Positions 15,616 through 24,084 of a DNA stretch of 40,709 nucleotides are shown here, one piece after another. The DNA is from an uncultured Lachnospiraceae bacterium (GTDB lineage: Bacteria > Bacillota > Clostridia > Lachnospirales > Lachnospiraceae). The stretch is from positions 1-40,709 of the forward strand of contig CALDLG010000131.1 in assembly GCA_937910785.1 (NCBI GenBank), read 5' to 3'. The notes under the pieces are model-generated. The model was not told the DNA's origin. It saw nothing but the letters and a program-made list of their open reading frames with translations, and did no database searches. The position numbers and the translations under genes are program-made. The number at the start of each line of letters is the position of its first letter. Within the stretch, counting starts at the first letter, position 1.

Positions 15616-18600
15616 ACACGATTTACCGGGATATCTTCAGGGCTGTCCATGAGGGGAAATGGCTGAGCATTGAATACCATAATCAGGGCGGTCAGATTAC
15701 GAAATACTGGATCGGCATTCAGAATCTGGATGTCCGTAACCGTACGCTTTCCGTAGAAGGTCTTCATCTTGGCATGTATACGGTGGAAACCTTTCGGAAG
15801 ATTAAGATCGATTCCATTCTGCGTTCCAGAGTGGTGGAGGGGTCCTTCTATCCGGTGAATGAGGGACTTGTGCGGGACATCTACCTGAATCCTCATAAAT
15901 ATGTGACAATTTTTGACCATGCGGCCAATTTGAAAATACTGAGCTATCTGGAAATGTGTAACCGGCTGGATACCGTTCCTTTTCGTTCGGAATTCGGTCT
16001 GGTGAAATATCTGGACAGAGACAGTATCGATGCGGGGGATATTTATCATCTGAATGAGGAACAGTTTCGGACGATCGTGAAGAACTTTCAGCGCCGGACC
16101 GAAGCAGGAGGAAGGAAAGATGGCGTGCTGCATTTACAGCAGCTGGCCATGAATGTTTTGAGCATCCATATGCCGAAGGGACTGTATGTGCTGGCATACC
16201 GGAAGCTGAATCTGGATGTAAAGCAGCGAATTCTGCGGCCGGAAGAGGAAATGACGATCTGCACGGAATTTACGATGGGCGGAACGAAACAGAGTATCCG
16301 GCGTTATCTGGATGCGGACGAATATGAGCTTCTGCATGATTTTGAAGGAAATCAGGAAAAAATCAAGGACTGCATTATGCGGCGTCTTGCACAGCATGGC
16401 GGCAGCGTGGACGATATGCCGTATGTGATCGGACTGGAAGCGGATATCGCTCTGGACCTGCACAGGGAATATGAATCGATCATCAAAATGTACCAGCGGG
16501 GAGAAGCGTCGGTTCCGATCAGAGCCTTTTTCGGCGATTTGCTGGAACGGCCGAGAAAAAAAGCGGCGTATCCGATCGCACTCATCAATCAGCGGATTAA
16601 TATGGACCAGCTGCTGGCGATCCATAACGCCATGAAATATCCGCTGGCCTATATTCAGGGCCCGCCGGGGACCGGCAAGACGAATACCATTATGAATACG
16701 ATTGTGACCGCTTTTTTTAATGAAAGAACGGTGCTGTTTGCCTCCTACAACAACCACCCGATCAATGGCGTTTACGAAAAACTGTCCGAAATGGAATACC
16801 GGGGGAAAAAGATTCCCTTTCCGATTCTGCGGCTGGGCAATCACGAGAAGGTAAAAGAGGCGCTCCTTACGATGAGGAGACTATACGAGGAGACAAAGGA
16901 AATTAAAATTTTTGAGGGAACGCTGGATCGAAATAAAGATGACCGGAAAAAGCGTGCAAGAAGACTGTCGGAGCTGTTAAAACGGTATGAAGAGCTTCTG
17001 GATTTGAAAGAGCGGGGAGAGACGCTGGACCGCCTTCTGGAATATGAAAAGAAAAAGGGCGCATCCCTTCAGCGGATGTCCTTCGAGGAAGATCTGGCGG
17101 TCAGACAACGGGGCCGGATCGATAAAAGGATAGGTGCGGTGGGAGAGGTTTCCGAGGAGGAAGCCATTTCCCTGATCGATGACGATACGGAAGAATTGAA
17201 GAAATATCTTTATTATATTTCCGCAGGCTATATTCAGAAAATCGGAAAGCCGCAGAATGCGGAGCTGCGGGGCATTCTGGAGATGGAGGATGAGAAACTC
17301 AGACTGGATGCTTTCGTAAAATATCTTGGGGAAAAGGAGAACATTGCCAGACTGCAGAAAATTTTTCCGGTTATCGCGACTACCTGCATTTCCGCCCACA
17401 GACTGGGAGAAGCGGAGCCGATGTTTGACATGGTAATCATGGACGAAGCGAGTCAGTGCAATACGGCGGTGTCGCTCGTTCCGATTGTACGGGGAAGGAG
17501 CCTGATGCTTGTAGGAGACCCGCAGCAGCTCAATCCGGTCATTCTGCTCGACGAGGTAACGAATGAGAAGCTGAAAAAGCGGTATGGTGTGTCCGATGAG
17601 TATGATTACCGGAAGAATTCCATTTATAAGACCTATCTTGCCTGTGACGCGGTGAGCGATGAAATTCTTCTGCATAATCATTACCGGTGTCATCCGAAGA
17701 TTATCGAATTCAATAATCGAAAATATTATAATTCCCGGCTGAATATTTTATCAAAGAGCGTTGAAGAACAGCCGCTTGTTTATATGAACATGGAGGAATC
17801 CTGTACGGATTATAAAAATACGGCGCCGGCGGAGGTGCAGGAAATTATCCGGTATGCCGCATTAAACGGGGAGAAAAGCATCGGGGTCATCACCCCCTTT
17901 GTCAACCAGAGAAACCGGATCGAGGAGGAACTGCAGCGGGCAAAGATAACGAATGTCACCTGCGGAACCGTGCATGCTTTTCAGGGGGATGAAAAGGATG
18001 TTGTTCTGTTTTCCACCGCCATTACCGATCAGACGCAGGCAGGGAGCTATGAGTGGTTAAAAAATAATAAGGAGCTGATCAATGTGGCGACCTCCAGGGC
18101 AAGAGATCAGCTGATCGTTCTGTCTAACCGGAAAAATCTGGAACGGCTTCATCAAAGGGACGAAACGGATGATCTTTACGAGCTGATAGAATATGTGCGT
18201 TCCAATGGAACCACGCTTGTGACGGCGAAGCATGCGGCTTCCAGAGCATTGGGCGTCAAGCCGTTCAGCAGCGCGACCGAAGAGGCTTTTCTCGAAAACC
18301 TGAATCACGCGCTGGAAAATATCTGGCTGACCCAGAGCAGATATGCGATACACAAGGAAGTGGCGATTTCCCACGTCTTTATGGGAAATGAGAGCTATAA
18401 TGATCTGTTCTATAACGGCCGGTTTGATTTCGTCGTATATGAAAAGCTTGGAAGACGGGAATTGCCGGTTCTTGCAATCGAACTGGACGGAAAAGAACAT
18501 TTTGACGATGAGGCGGTGCGAAACAGAGACCGGAAGAAAAACGCGATCTGTGAGGAGCATCATCTGCAGCTGATTCGCGTGGAAAATACTTATGCCAGAA

Positions 18601-18653
18601 GATATAATCATATCAAGGAAATACTGATTGATTTCTTTTCGGTTATGCACTAG
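15612..18653 (+). CDS. WYL-like / SF1 helicase / DUF2726 nuclease fusion
   Basis: 1013 residues. Residues about 1-75 (A-V-H-E-G-K-W-L-S-I-E-Y-H, then T-F-R-K-I-K-I-D-S-I) read like a WYL-type sensor domain. The SF1 helicase has Walker A G-P-P-G-T-G-K-T (350-357, Lys356), Walker B D-E-A-S-Q (611-615), G-D-P-Q-Q-L (motif III), H-Y-R-C-H-P (IV), H-A-F-Q-G-D-E (V) and V-A-T-S-R-A (VI), like Upf1/IGHMBP2-type enzymes; a long charged insertion lies at about 430-560. The C-terminus (about 895-1013) is a DUF2726-type PD-(D/E)XK domain, with Asp939 and Asp959-x-Lys961 as metal and catalytic residues. It should unwind and cut nucleic acid. It overlaps the glycosylase gene by 4 bp, and its TAG stop abuts a palindromic element. 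Confidence 0.88.
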   Translation: MNTIYRDIFRAVHEGKWLSIEYHNQGGQITKYWIGIQNLDVRNRTLSVEGLHLGMYTVETFRKIKIDSILRSRVVEGSFYPVNEGLVRDIYLNPHKYVTIFDHAANLKILSYLEMCNRLDTVPFRSEFGLVKYLDRDSIDAGDIYHLNEEQFRTIVKNFQRRTEAGGRKDGVLHLQQLAMNVLSIHMPKGLYVLAYRKLNLDVKQRILRPEEEMTICTEFTMGGTKQSIRRYLDADEYELLHDFEGNQEKIKDCIMRRLAQHGGSVDDMPYVIGLEADIALDLHREYESIIKMYQRGEASVPIRAFFGDLLERPRKKAAYPIALINQRINMDQLLAIHNAMKYPLAYIQGPPGTGKTNTIMNTIVTAFFNERTVLFASYNNHPINGVYEKLSEMEYRGKKIPFPILRLGNHEKVKEALLTMRRLYEETKEIKIFEGTLDRNKDDRKKRARRLSELLKRYEELLDLKERGETLDRLLEYEKKKGASLQRMSFEEDLAVRQRGRIDKRIGAVGEVSEEEAISLIDDDTEELKKYLYYISAGYIQKIGKPQNAELRGILEMEDEKLRLDAFVKYLGEKENIARLQKIFPVIATTCISAHRLGEAEPMFDMVIMDEASQCNTAVSLVPIVRGRSLMLVGDPQQLNPVILLDEVTNEKLKKRYGVSDEYDYRKNSIYKTYLACDAVSDEILLHNHYRCHPKIIEFNNRKYYNSRLNILSKSVEEQPLVYMNMEESCTDYKNTAPAEVQEIIRYAALNGEKSIGVITPFVNQRNRIEEELQRAKITNVTCGTVHAFQGDEKDVVLFSTAITDQTQAGSYEWLKNNKELINVATSRARDQLIVLSNRKNLERLHQRDETDDLYELIEYVRSNGTTLVTAKHAASRALGVKPFSSATEEAFLENLNHALENIWLTQSRYAIHKEVAISHVFMGNESYNDLFYNGRFDFVVYEKLGRRELPVLAIELDGKEHFDDEAVRNRDRKKNAICEEHHLQLIRVENTYARRYNHIKEILIDFFSVMH

Positions 18654-18812
18654 TGTAACGATTTGTAATTAACCAGACTTTATTCTTGCTTGAATCTTTG
18701 TCTGCGTCGTTGCCTTTTCTTGACGTAGCCACCGCTACGCCTGCGAAAAAGCGCCTTGCATACAAAAGATTCATTCTGCGAATAAAGTCTGGTTATTACA
18801 AAATCGTTACAC
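18653..18812. mobile_element. MITE-like palindromic element flanked by TA
   Basis: The outer 36 or so bases at each end are near-perfect inverted copies (GTGTAACGATTT... against ...AATCGTTACAC, differing by a one-base slip), and the interior is also roughly self-complementary, so the whole 160 bases can fold into one long hairpin. TA dinucleotides at 18651-18652 and 18813-18814 flank it, as for TA-targeting IS630/Tc1-type insertions. No ORF inside. The element begins at the third base of the helicase stop codon; precise removal leaving one TA would still give TAG. Confidence 0.7.
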
Positions 18813-18870
18813 TAGCGCGGGTTTTGCCGGGCCGGTGGAGATAAAATGAATATGGAAAGGAATTACGACG

Positions 18871-19452
18871 ATGGAATGGACAGACGGGAAAACAAGATGC
18901 TTCTGGGCAAACCCGAAAAACGAAAGATATATACGTTATCACGATGAGGAATGGGGCGTGCCCGTATATGATGACCATAAGCTTTTTGAGATGCTGATTC
19001 TGGAATGTTTTCAGGCAGGGCTTTCCTGGGAATGCGTGCTGAATAAGCAGGAGGCTTTCCGGGAAGCTTTTGACAATTTTGATCCGGATAAAGTGTGTGA
19101 TTATGATGAACAGAAAATGGAGGCCCTGCGGGAAAATCCGGGAATCATCCGCAACAGGCTGAAAATTCGGGCAGCAGTCGGCAATGCCAGGGTATTTCGG
19201 GAGATTCAGAAGGAGTATCGGAGCTTCTCGAATTATCTCTGGCACTGGAGTGATGGAAAGGTCATCTGTGAAACCGGTCTGGCAAGCTCTCCGCTGTCGG
19301 ACGCGATTTCCGGAGATCTGAAAAGGCGCGGGATGAAATTCGTTGGAACGACGATCATCTATGCTTATTTACAGGCGGTCGGCGTGATCGATTCTCATGA
19401 AAAGGACTGCTTTTTGTATCAGAGAAAAAATGAACCGGAGAGCAACGGATAG
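18871..19452 (+). CDS. tag: DNA-3-methyladenine glycosylase I
   Basis: 193 residues, matching the E. coli Tag length. The start R-C-F-W (Cys10), Y-H-D-E-E-W-G (His24), and the C-terminal S-H-E-K-D-C (His176, Cys180) give the Cys-His-His-Cys zinc site of the family. The helix-hairpin region F-E-M-L-I-L-E-C-F-Q-A-G-L-S-W carries the conserved Glu of the base pocket. It removes 3-methyladenine from DNA. AAAGGA precedes the ATG. It follows the helicase gene and the palindromic element, and a terminator overlaps its stop. Confidence 0.95.
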   Translation: MEWTDGKTRCFWANPKNERYIRYHDEEWGVPVYDDHKLFEMLILECFQAGLSWECVLNKQEAFREAFDNFDPDKVCDYDEQKMEALRENPGIIRNRLKIRAAVGNARVFREIQKEYRSFSNYLWHWSDGKVICETGLASSPLSDAISGDLKRRGMKFVGTTIIYAYLQAVGVIDSHEKDCFLYQRKNEPESNG

Positions 19453-19472
19453 TTCCGCTGCTTTCCGGTTTT
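19433..19472 (+). terminator. Terminator overlapping the end of tag
   Basis: AACCGGA (19433-19439) pairs with TCCGGTT (19464-19470), and inside AGCA/TGCT and CGGA/TCCG continue the stem, with one mismatch. A short TTTT follows. The stop codon of tag lies in the loop side of the stem. Confidence 0.7.
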
Positions 19473-19500
19473 GTAATTGTTATGGCATATAATGGTCTCG

Positions 19501-21186
19501 TTAAGCCCTTAACTGAAATTGATTGACCAGTTCTTCCAGTGTCGAGGCCTGCGCGGAAAGTTCTTCACTGGTAGCGGAGGTTTCCTGTGCGGCGGCCGAG
19601 TTGTTCTGAATGACTTCAGCAATTTGCTCCACACCCTGCTCCAGCTGTTTCATGGATTCGGCCTGTGTCTCGGAAAGATCGCTGATTTCTTTCGTGGACT
19701 GCGCCAGCTGTTTGATGCCGTCAATCACGACCTCAATCGCTGAGGTGGTCTTATCCGTAATCTCATTTCCGATTTCTATCTCATGAATGGAATTTTCAAT
19801 CAGCTTTCTCGTATTGACAGCAGCCGTAGCGCTGTCAGCAGCCAGTTTCCCGATCTGGTCCGCCACAACCGCAAATCCTTTTCCGGCTTCACCGGCTCTT
19901 GCGGCTTCGATGGAAGCGTTTAAGGAAAGCAGGTTCGTCTGGGATGCGATATCCTCGATTTCTGCAATGATATTGGCTATCTGCTTGGAGGTATCGTTAA
20001 TGCGCTGCATTGCGGCCGTCAGCTCTTTGATGTCATCGTTGCTCTTTCCCGCTTCGATCTCGAAGTTCATGGCATCCTGATGTGACTTGCCCGCTTTATC
20101 CGAAGTATTGATAACTGCATTTGTAATGTTCTGGATGGTAGCCGTTAATTCTTCTACGGAAGCAGCCTGATCTGTAGCGCCCTCAGCCAGCGTCTGAGCG
20201 CTTTCAGCCATCTGGGAAGCGCCAAGAGAAACGGATTCCGCAGATTCGTTAATATGTCGGAGTGTATCGCTCAGTGAAACGATAATGGTCTGAAGCGCGT
20301 CCCTCAGTGCAATAAAATCACCTTTAAATTCTACATTGGGAGCGATGTCAAAGTTACCCGCGGCAACCTCAGCGAGTCCTCTGTTCAGATCGCTGATATA
20401 GGACCTGATCGTATCGGAGGCCTCCCGGAAAGAATCTGCCATTTCTCCGATTTCATCGGGATACATTTTTTCAACAGTGATATTCAGGTCGCCGTTTACA
20501 AGCTGCAAAGAAGCTTCGTGTACATGGGCAATCGGTTCGGAAAGTCCGGCGAGCAGTCTGGCAAATCTTGTGGATGTGATGACAGCGGCGATGATGACAA
20601 GAATCATGACGCCGATAATGATATAGGTCTGGATCTGTAAACGTGTGGATACGGAATTCCCCACATTGACATTCAGGTCAATCAGACCTTCCACGGCATT
20701 CGTCAGCTTTTTCAGAACAGGCTTTCCCTCTGTCAGAAGAAGATCCGTAGCCGCCTCATCCTGATTGGAAACCGCCAGTTCCTCAACGGTTGCAAAGATG
20801 GAACGATATTCCGGCAGTGTTTCCGCTATAATATCAATATATTCCTGTTCTGCCGGAGTTTTACAATGTGCCACCATGACCTGAACAGCCTCATTGGTGA
20901 TGAGCTGTATTTCATCCAGCTCAGCCATCGCTTCCTTTATTTGAGCATCATCCTTTAAGAGAATCATTTCCCGTATGATTGCCGGTTCTTTATTCAGGTA
21001 TGTACTGAAAATACCGATTTCGCCCTGAGAAAATCCGTTGTTGATCAGAGCGTTGCTGTATTGGATATTGTTGACAAGCAGGAAGATCAGGCCAAGGACG
21101 CCGGAAATGCTTGCCACGCATACGACTAATGTAAGGCAGAATTTCAGCTTTTCCGCCACTTTCATTTGTTTTATTTTTTCGATCAT
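19501..21186 (-). CDS. Methyl-accepting chemotaxis protein
   Basis: 561 residues. A membrane helix at about 15-38, a helical periplasmic-side sensor region to about 185 (four-helix bundle type), a second membrane helix at about 188-208, then a HAMP region with P-I-A-H-V-H-E and N-G-D-L-N-I, and the signalling domain with S-Q-T-N-L-L-S-L-N-A-S-I-E-A-A-R-A-G-E. The C-terminus T-L-E-E-L-V-N-Q-F-Q-L carries the usual end of such receptors. Ligand unknown. A perfect AGGAGGAGC site and a sigma-A promoter lie upstream. It converges with tag. Confidence 0.95.
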   Translation of the reverse strand: MIEKIKQMKVAEKLKFCLTLVVCVASISGVLGLIFLLVNNIQYSNALINNGFSQGEIGIFSTYLNKEPAIIREMILLKDDAQIKEAMAELDEIQLITNEAVQVMVAHCKTPAEQEYIDIIAETLPEYRSIFATVEELAVSNQDEAATDLLLTEGKPVLKKLTNAVEGLIDLNVNVGNSVSTRLQIQTYIIIGVMILVIIAAVITSTRFARLLAGLSEPIAHVHEASLQLVNGDLNITVEKMYPDEIGEMADSFREASDTIRSYISDLNRGLAEVAAGNFDIAPNVEFKGDFIALRDALQTIIVSLSDTLRHINESAESVSLGASQMAESAQTLAEGATDQAASVEELTATIQNITNAVINTSDKAGKSHQDAMNFEIEAGKSNDDIKELTAAMQRINDTSKQIANIIAEIEDIASQTNLLSLNASIEAARAGEAGKGFAVVADQIGKLAADSATAAVNTRKLIENSIHEIEIGNEITDKTTSAIEVVIDGIKQLAQSTKEISDLSETQAESMKQLEQGVEQIAEVIQNNSAAAQETSATSEELSAQASTLEELVNQFQLRA

Positions 21187-21223
21187 GTGAATTGCTCCTC
21201 CTGTTATATTTTCGAATAATTAA

Positions 21224-21251
21224 ATTATAGCACTTTTGGATAGAAAAACAA
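21224..21251 (-). promoter_or_regulatory. Sigma-A promoter of the chemoreceptor
   Basis: On the minus strand TTGTTT (21246-21251) and a perfect TATAAT (21224-21229) are 16 bases apart, about 40 bases before the start codon. Confidence 0.6.
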
Positions 21252-21301
21252 CTATTCTTGAATAAATGGTGGGAAAATTATGCAGAATGCACAAAATAGA
21301 C

Positions 21302-21646
21302 TCAATCCTGACTGCTGAGAAAACGAACAAATTGAGCAAGACTTTTTCTTTTTTCCTCGTCCAGATTCTGAATATCATACATGATGTCGTGTAGCGAAAT
21401 GCCGTTCAGGTACTCCTGAGAAAGATTAGTGCTTCCCATATAAGGAGAATGGATACTGAGCAGATAATCCGTACTGACCTGATAAAGATGAGATAATTTT
21501 ACGATATGATGCAGGGGGATTTCACGAAGTCCCAGCTCATAATTGGAGTAAGTCTGCTGAGTGGTTCCAAGATACTTTGCAATATATTCCTGCCGGTAAT
21601 TATGTTTGTCTCTCAGTTCCCGCAAAAGTTCATGTGTCTGTTTCAT
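21302..21646 (-). CDS. XRE-family regulator A (paralogue pair)
   Basis: 114 residues. Residues 7-65 are a Cro/C1 helix-turn-helix: L-R-E-L-R-D-K-H-N-Y-R-Q-E-Y-I-A-K-Y-L-G, recognition segment T-Q-Q-T-Y-S-N-Y-E-L-G, and S-T-D-Y-L-L. The C-terminal 40 residues are a helix ending K-S-L-A-Q-F-V-R-F-L. The protein is a clear paralogue of the gene at 21804, same order and similar length. Both are likely DNA-binding repressors that may form homo- or heterodimers. Its upstream region has the palindrome at 21715-21728. Confidence 0.85.
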   Translation of the reverse strand: MKQTHELLRELRDKHNYRQEYIAKYLGTTQQTYSNYELGLREIPLHHIVKLSHLYQVSTDYLLSIHSPYMGSTNLSQEYLNGISLHDIMYDIQNLDEEKRKSLAQFVRFLSSQD

Positions 21647-21714
21647 ACTGACAATTAATAACCATGCCTTTCTTAAATCATCCGTTCTGCCTTAACCTGA
21701 TAACCTCTGATTGT

Positions 21715-21728
21715 TGTAAAAATACAAT
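21715..21728. promoter_or_regulatory. Candidate operator upstream of XRE regulator A
   Basis: TTGTA-AAAA-TACAA is a perfect inverted repeat about 70 bases before the start of the gene at 21646. A TTGTTT/TATTGT promoter-like pair on the minus strand partly overlaps it. It shares the TACAA/TTGTA half-site with sites upstream of regulator B. Confidence 0.45.
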
Positions 21729-21803
21729 AACACACAACGACGTGAAAACAAGATAATACAACGGATTGGTGTTAATATCAAAAAAAAACAATGCAGTCAG
21801 TTA

Positions 21804-22151
21804 TCAGTTGGCATCATGATGGAGAAAACGGATGTATTTTACCAGATTTTTACGTTCCGCCTCATCCAGCGTCTGAATGTCAAAGACGATATCATGCATC
21901 GTAATGTCGTCGATATAGGCAGCGTTCATGTCCAGACTGCCGAGATAACTTGTATCGGAACGAAGAAGGTAATCGGTGCTGACTTTATAAAATCTGGCAA
22001 GCTCTTTAACAACCGTAATGGGGATTTCCCGATGCCCGTTTTCGTAATTGGAATAAGTTTGCTGGGATACGCCAAGATAATTTGCAATTGTTTCCTGTTT
22101 GATATCGTGATCTTCTCTCAGATCTCTCAAAATTGTATTCAACGTTTTCAT
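21804..22151 (-). CDS. XRE-family regulator B (paralogue pair)
   Basis: 115 residues, aligning along its whole length with the neighbour at 21302. Helix-turn-helix: L-R-D-L-R-E-D-H-D-I-K-Q-E-T-I-A-N-Y-L-G, V-S-Q-Q-T-Y-S-N-Y-E-N-G-H, and S-T-D-Y-L-L. The tail keeps the M-H-D-I-V-F-D-I-Q-T-L-D-E-A-E-R pattern also seen in A, so the C-terminal helix is probably a dimer or ligand element special to this pair. It likely regulates itself through the ACAA/TTGT palindromes upstream. The two genes look like a tandem duplication. Confidence 0.85.
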   Translation of the reverse strand: MKTLNTILRDLREDHDIKQETIANYLGVSQQTYSNYENGHREIPITVVKELARFYKVSTDYLLRSDTSYLGSLDMNAAYIDDITMHDIVFDIQTLDEAERKNLVKYIRFLHHDAN

Positions 22152-22486
22152 AATACTATATTATCAATCCCTAAAATAATTCCATTCATAACATTATGTT
22201 GTTACAAATGTTATCACACAACAAATTGTTGTTTGATGAAATACTATAAAACGTAATAAAATGAGAATAACTACAATACAATGTTGTAAATGGGGACTTG
22301 AGATTATGAATGTTGTAGAATATAAAAAGCAAAGCTGGCAGACAGCCCGGACGGTTCCCGGCAGCCTGTGATATCTATTGTCGCAGTCTGAGAGAAAGAC
22401 ATGGTCGTTAGATTTCGTTAAATTGAAGAAAAAGCGCTTTCAACGATTGATTCTTGGTCCGCTGAAGCGGATATGGGGTAATAAAG
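22152..22486. other. Regulatory intergenic region between XRE regulator B and the LytTR gene
   Basis: 335 bases. The left two thirds are AT-rich and hold several ACAA/TTGT palindromes. The right third has no recognised structure that I can support; I compared it with c-di-GMP riboswitch features and found no match. Confidence 0.5.
22199..22288. promoter_or_regulatory. Cluster of ACAA/TTGT palindromes (candidate XRE operators)
   Basis: TTGTTACAA (22199-22207), ACAACA-AAT-TGTTGT (22218-22232) and TACAA-TG-TTGTA (22277-22288) are three inverted repeats with related half-sites, and more TTGTA half-sites follow near 22312. They lie upstream of both the minus-strand XRE gene and the plus-strand LytTR gene, so they could control either. 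Confidence 0.5.
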
Positions 22487-23221
22487 ATGAATTACAAAGG
22501 CGATGAGCTATTTTGGATAGCAATATGTGATGATGAAAAAGATAGCGTAAGGGAGATCAAGGAAATCCTGCTGGAAGGAGAAATGGAGCCGGGCGAGTTT
22601 AAAATATCTGTTTTCTTTTCCGGGAGGGCGCTGCTGGAGGCTAATGTCGGAAGGTATGATCTGCTGATTCTGGATATGGTTTTTCCGGAGGAACATGGCA
22701 GAGAGATTGCCTGCGAGTATCGAAGCAGAAATAAAGACGGACTTTTTGTATACTGTACAGGGAAAGTAGCTCCGATACCGGATGATTTTCGGGCCGGTCC
22801 TTACCGTTATATGAGAAAAGAACAGCCCAGAAAGCTGAGAAGAGAACTGCTTGAGACCGTAGAAGAGATGTACAGGCGCAGAGCCAGAAAGCATCTGGAG
22901 GTAACGGGTGGAAAATCGACATATATGATTAATATTGAGGATATTCTCTACCTCGAAATTGCGAAAACCGGCAGCTTTGTTTATTATTACAGAAATTCAG
23001 AGGATATATGCGCGCTGAAAATACGGGAAAAGCCAAGAGAATTGTATCCGAAGCTGTGTGTATTCGGGTTTGAATTCGCTCATAACAGCTATCTGGTGAA
23101 CTGTCACTATTTGAGCTGGTGGAACAGCAACGAACTGGAACTTGTGAATGGAAAGAGACTGAGTGTCAGCAGGGCGAAGGAAAAGAAATTTTCGGAGGCC
23201 TGCATGAAGTATATTACATAA
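22487..23221 (+). CDS. LytTR response regulator
   Basis: 244 residues. A receiver domain (about 9-115) has the acidic pair Asp15-Asp16 and the phospho-acceptor Asp63 (L-I-L-D-M), with T-G-K and R-K near the end. The LytTR DNA-binding domain (about 135-243) includes G-K-S-T-Y-M-I, I-L-Y-L-E, R-E-K-P-R-E-L, and N-S-Y-L-V-N. Such regulators act with AgrC/GHKL kinases, binding direct repeats of about 9 bp. The kinase partner is probably the gene at 24978. Family 2 glycosyltransferase lies right after. Confidence 0.9.
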   Translation: MNYKGDELFWIAICDDEKDSVREIKEILLEGEMEPGEFKISVFFSGRALLEANVGRYDLLILDMVFPEEHGREIACEYRSRNKDGLFVYCTGKVAPIPDDFRAGPYRYMRKEQPRKLRRELLETVEEMYRRRARKHLEVTGGKSTYMINIEDILYLEIAKTGSFVYYYRNSEDICALKIREKPRELYPKLCVFGFEFAHNSYLVNCHYLSWWNSNELELVNGKRLSVSRAKEKKFSEACMKYIT

Positions 23222-23237
23222 AATGGCGGAACAGGAA

Positions 23238-23266
23238 TTGTAAGTTGCATTTAAATAAGGTAAAAT
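23238..23266 (+). promoter_or_regulatory. Candidate promoter before the glycosyltransferase
   Basis: TTGTAA (23238-23243) and TAAAAT (23261-23266) with a 17-base spacer, about 40 bases before the ATG at 23306. Confidence 0.45.
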
Positions 23267-23305
23267 TGAGTTCTGAAAAGAATTTATGACAGTGAGAGGT
23301 TTGTT

Positions 23306-24040
23306 ATGTACAAGGTTTCCTTATTGCTTACAACTTATAATTCCGAAAGGAATCTGCCGTTTACCCTGAACAGCATACGGAGTCAGACATATCCGCAGAT
23401 AGAAGTCGTTATCGTTGACGGCTGTTCTACTGACGGTACGATTGCTTTAATTGAGCAGTTCGCTAAAGAAAGCGGACTCGATGTGAAATGGATATCAGAA
23501 CCGGATCAGGGGCTGTATGATGCCATGAACAAAGCATACCGCATGAGCACAGGAGATATTATCGCTGTCTGCAATGATCTGTTAAGTGAGAAAAACGCGG
23601 TGGCCCTGTTTGTTGAGGCAATCGAAAACGCCGGAGAAGACTGCATTGGCGCGCATTCCGATCTGGTATATGTGGAAGGAGAAAAAGTAATCCGCAGCTG
23701 GCATATGGGCCAGGGCGATATCCGGCAGGGATGGATGCCCGGTCATCCGGCGTTGTATCTGAAACGCAGGATTTATGAGAAATATGGACAGTATGATATT
23801 ACCTACAGGTGTGCGGCGGATTATGAATTCATGGTGCGCTTTTTAAAAGACAGCCGGAACAGCCTCGCTTATGTGCCCAGAGTATTGATCACCATGTTTT
23901 ATGGCGGAACAAGCAATGCCGGGCTTGGAAACTATCTGGTTTCCTTTAAGGAAGGTTATCTGGCTTTGCGTAAAAACGGCGTGAAACACCCCCTGCTCAT
24001 TACGCTGAAAAGGACATGGAGGGTTTTACGGCAATTTTGA
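23306..24040 (+). CDS. Family 2 glycosyltransferase
   Basis: 244 residues. GT-A fold signals: L-L-L-T-T-Y-N-S-E-R-N at the start, V-V-I-V-D-G-C-S-T-D-G-T (about 33-45), D-Q-G-L-Y-D-A-M-N-K (about 71-80), and Y-R-C-A-A-D-Y-E-F-M-V-R. It transfers a sugar from a nucleotide or lipid donor to an acceptor glycan; no membrane helix, so the cytoplasmic face. It is unusual to find it between two LytTR regulator genes; it may be controlled by or make a product sensed through this circuit. It is well separated from the larger glycan cluster at 33751. Confidence 0.9.
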   Translation: MYKVSLLLTTYNSERNLPFTLNSIRSQTYPQIEVVIVDGCSTDGTIALIEQFAKESGLDVKWISEPDQGLYDAMNKAYRMSTGDIIAVCNDLLSEKNAVALFVEAIENAGEDCIGAHSDLVYVEGEKVIRSWHMGQGDIRQGWMPGHPALYLKRRIYEKYGQYDITYRCAADYEFMVRFLKDSRNSLAYVPRVLITMFYGGTSNAGLGNYLVSFKEGYLALRKNGVKHPLLITLKRTWRVLRQF

Positions 24041-24084
24041 CGAAAGATAAGAGTTATTAATGATTACGAGAGAGAAACACAATT

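Noticed and set aside
22300..22480. Possible c-di-GMP riboswitch (a GCAAAGC string is present)
   Set aside because: The rest of the conserved riboswitch core and paired stems are not there.
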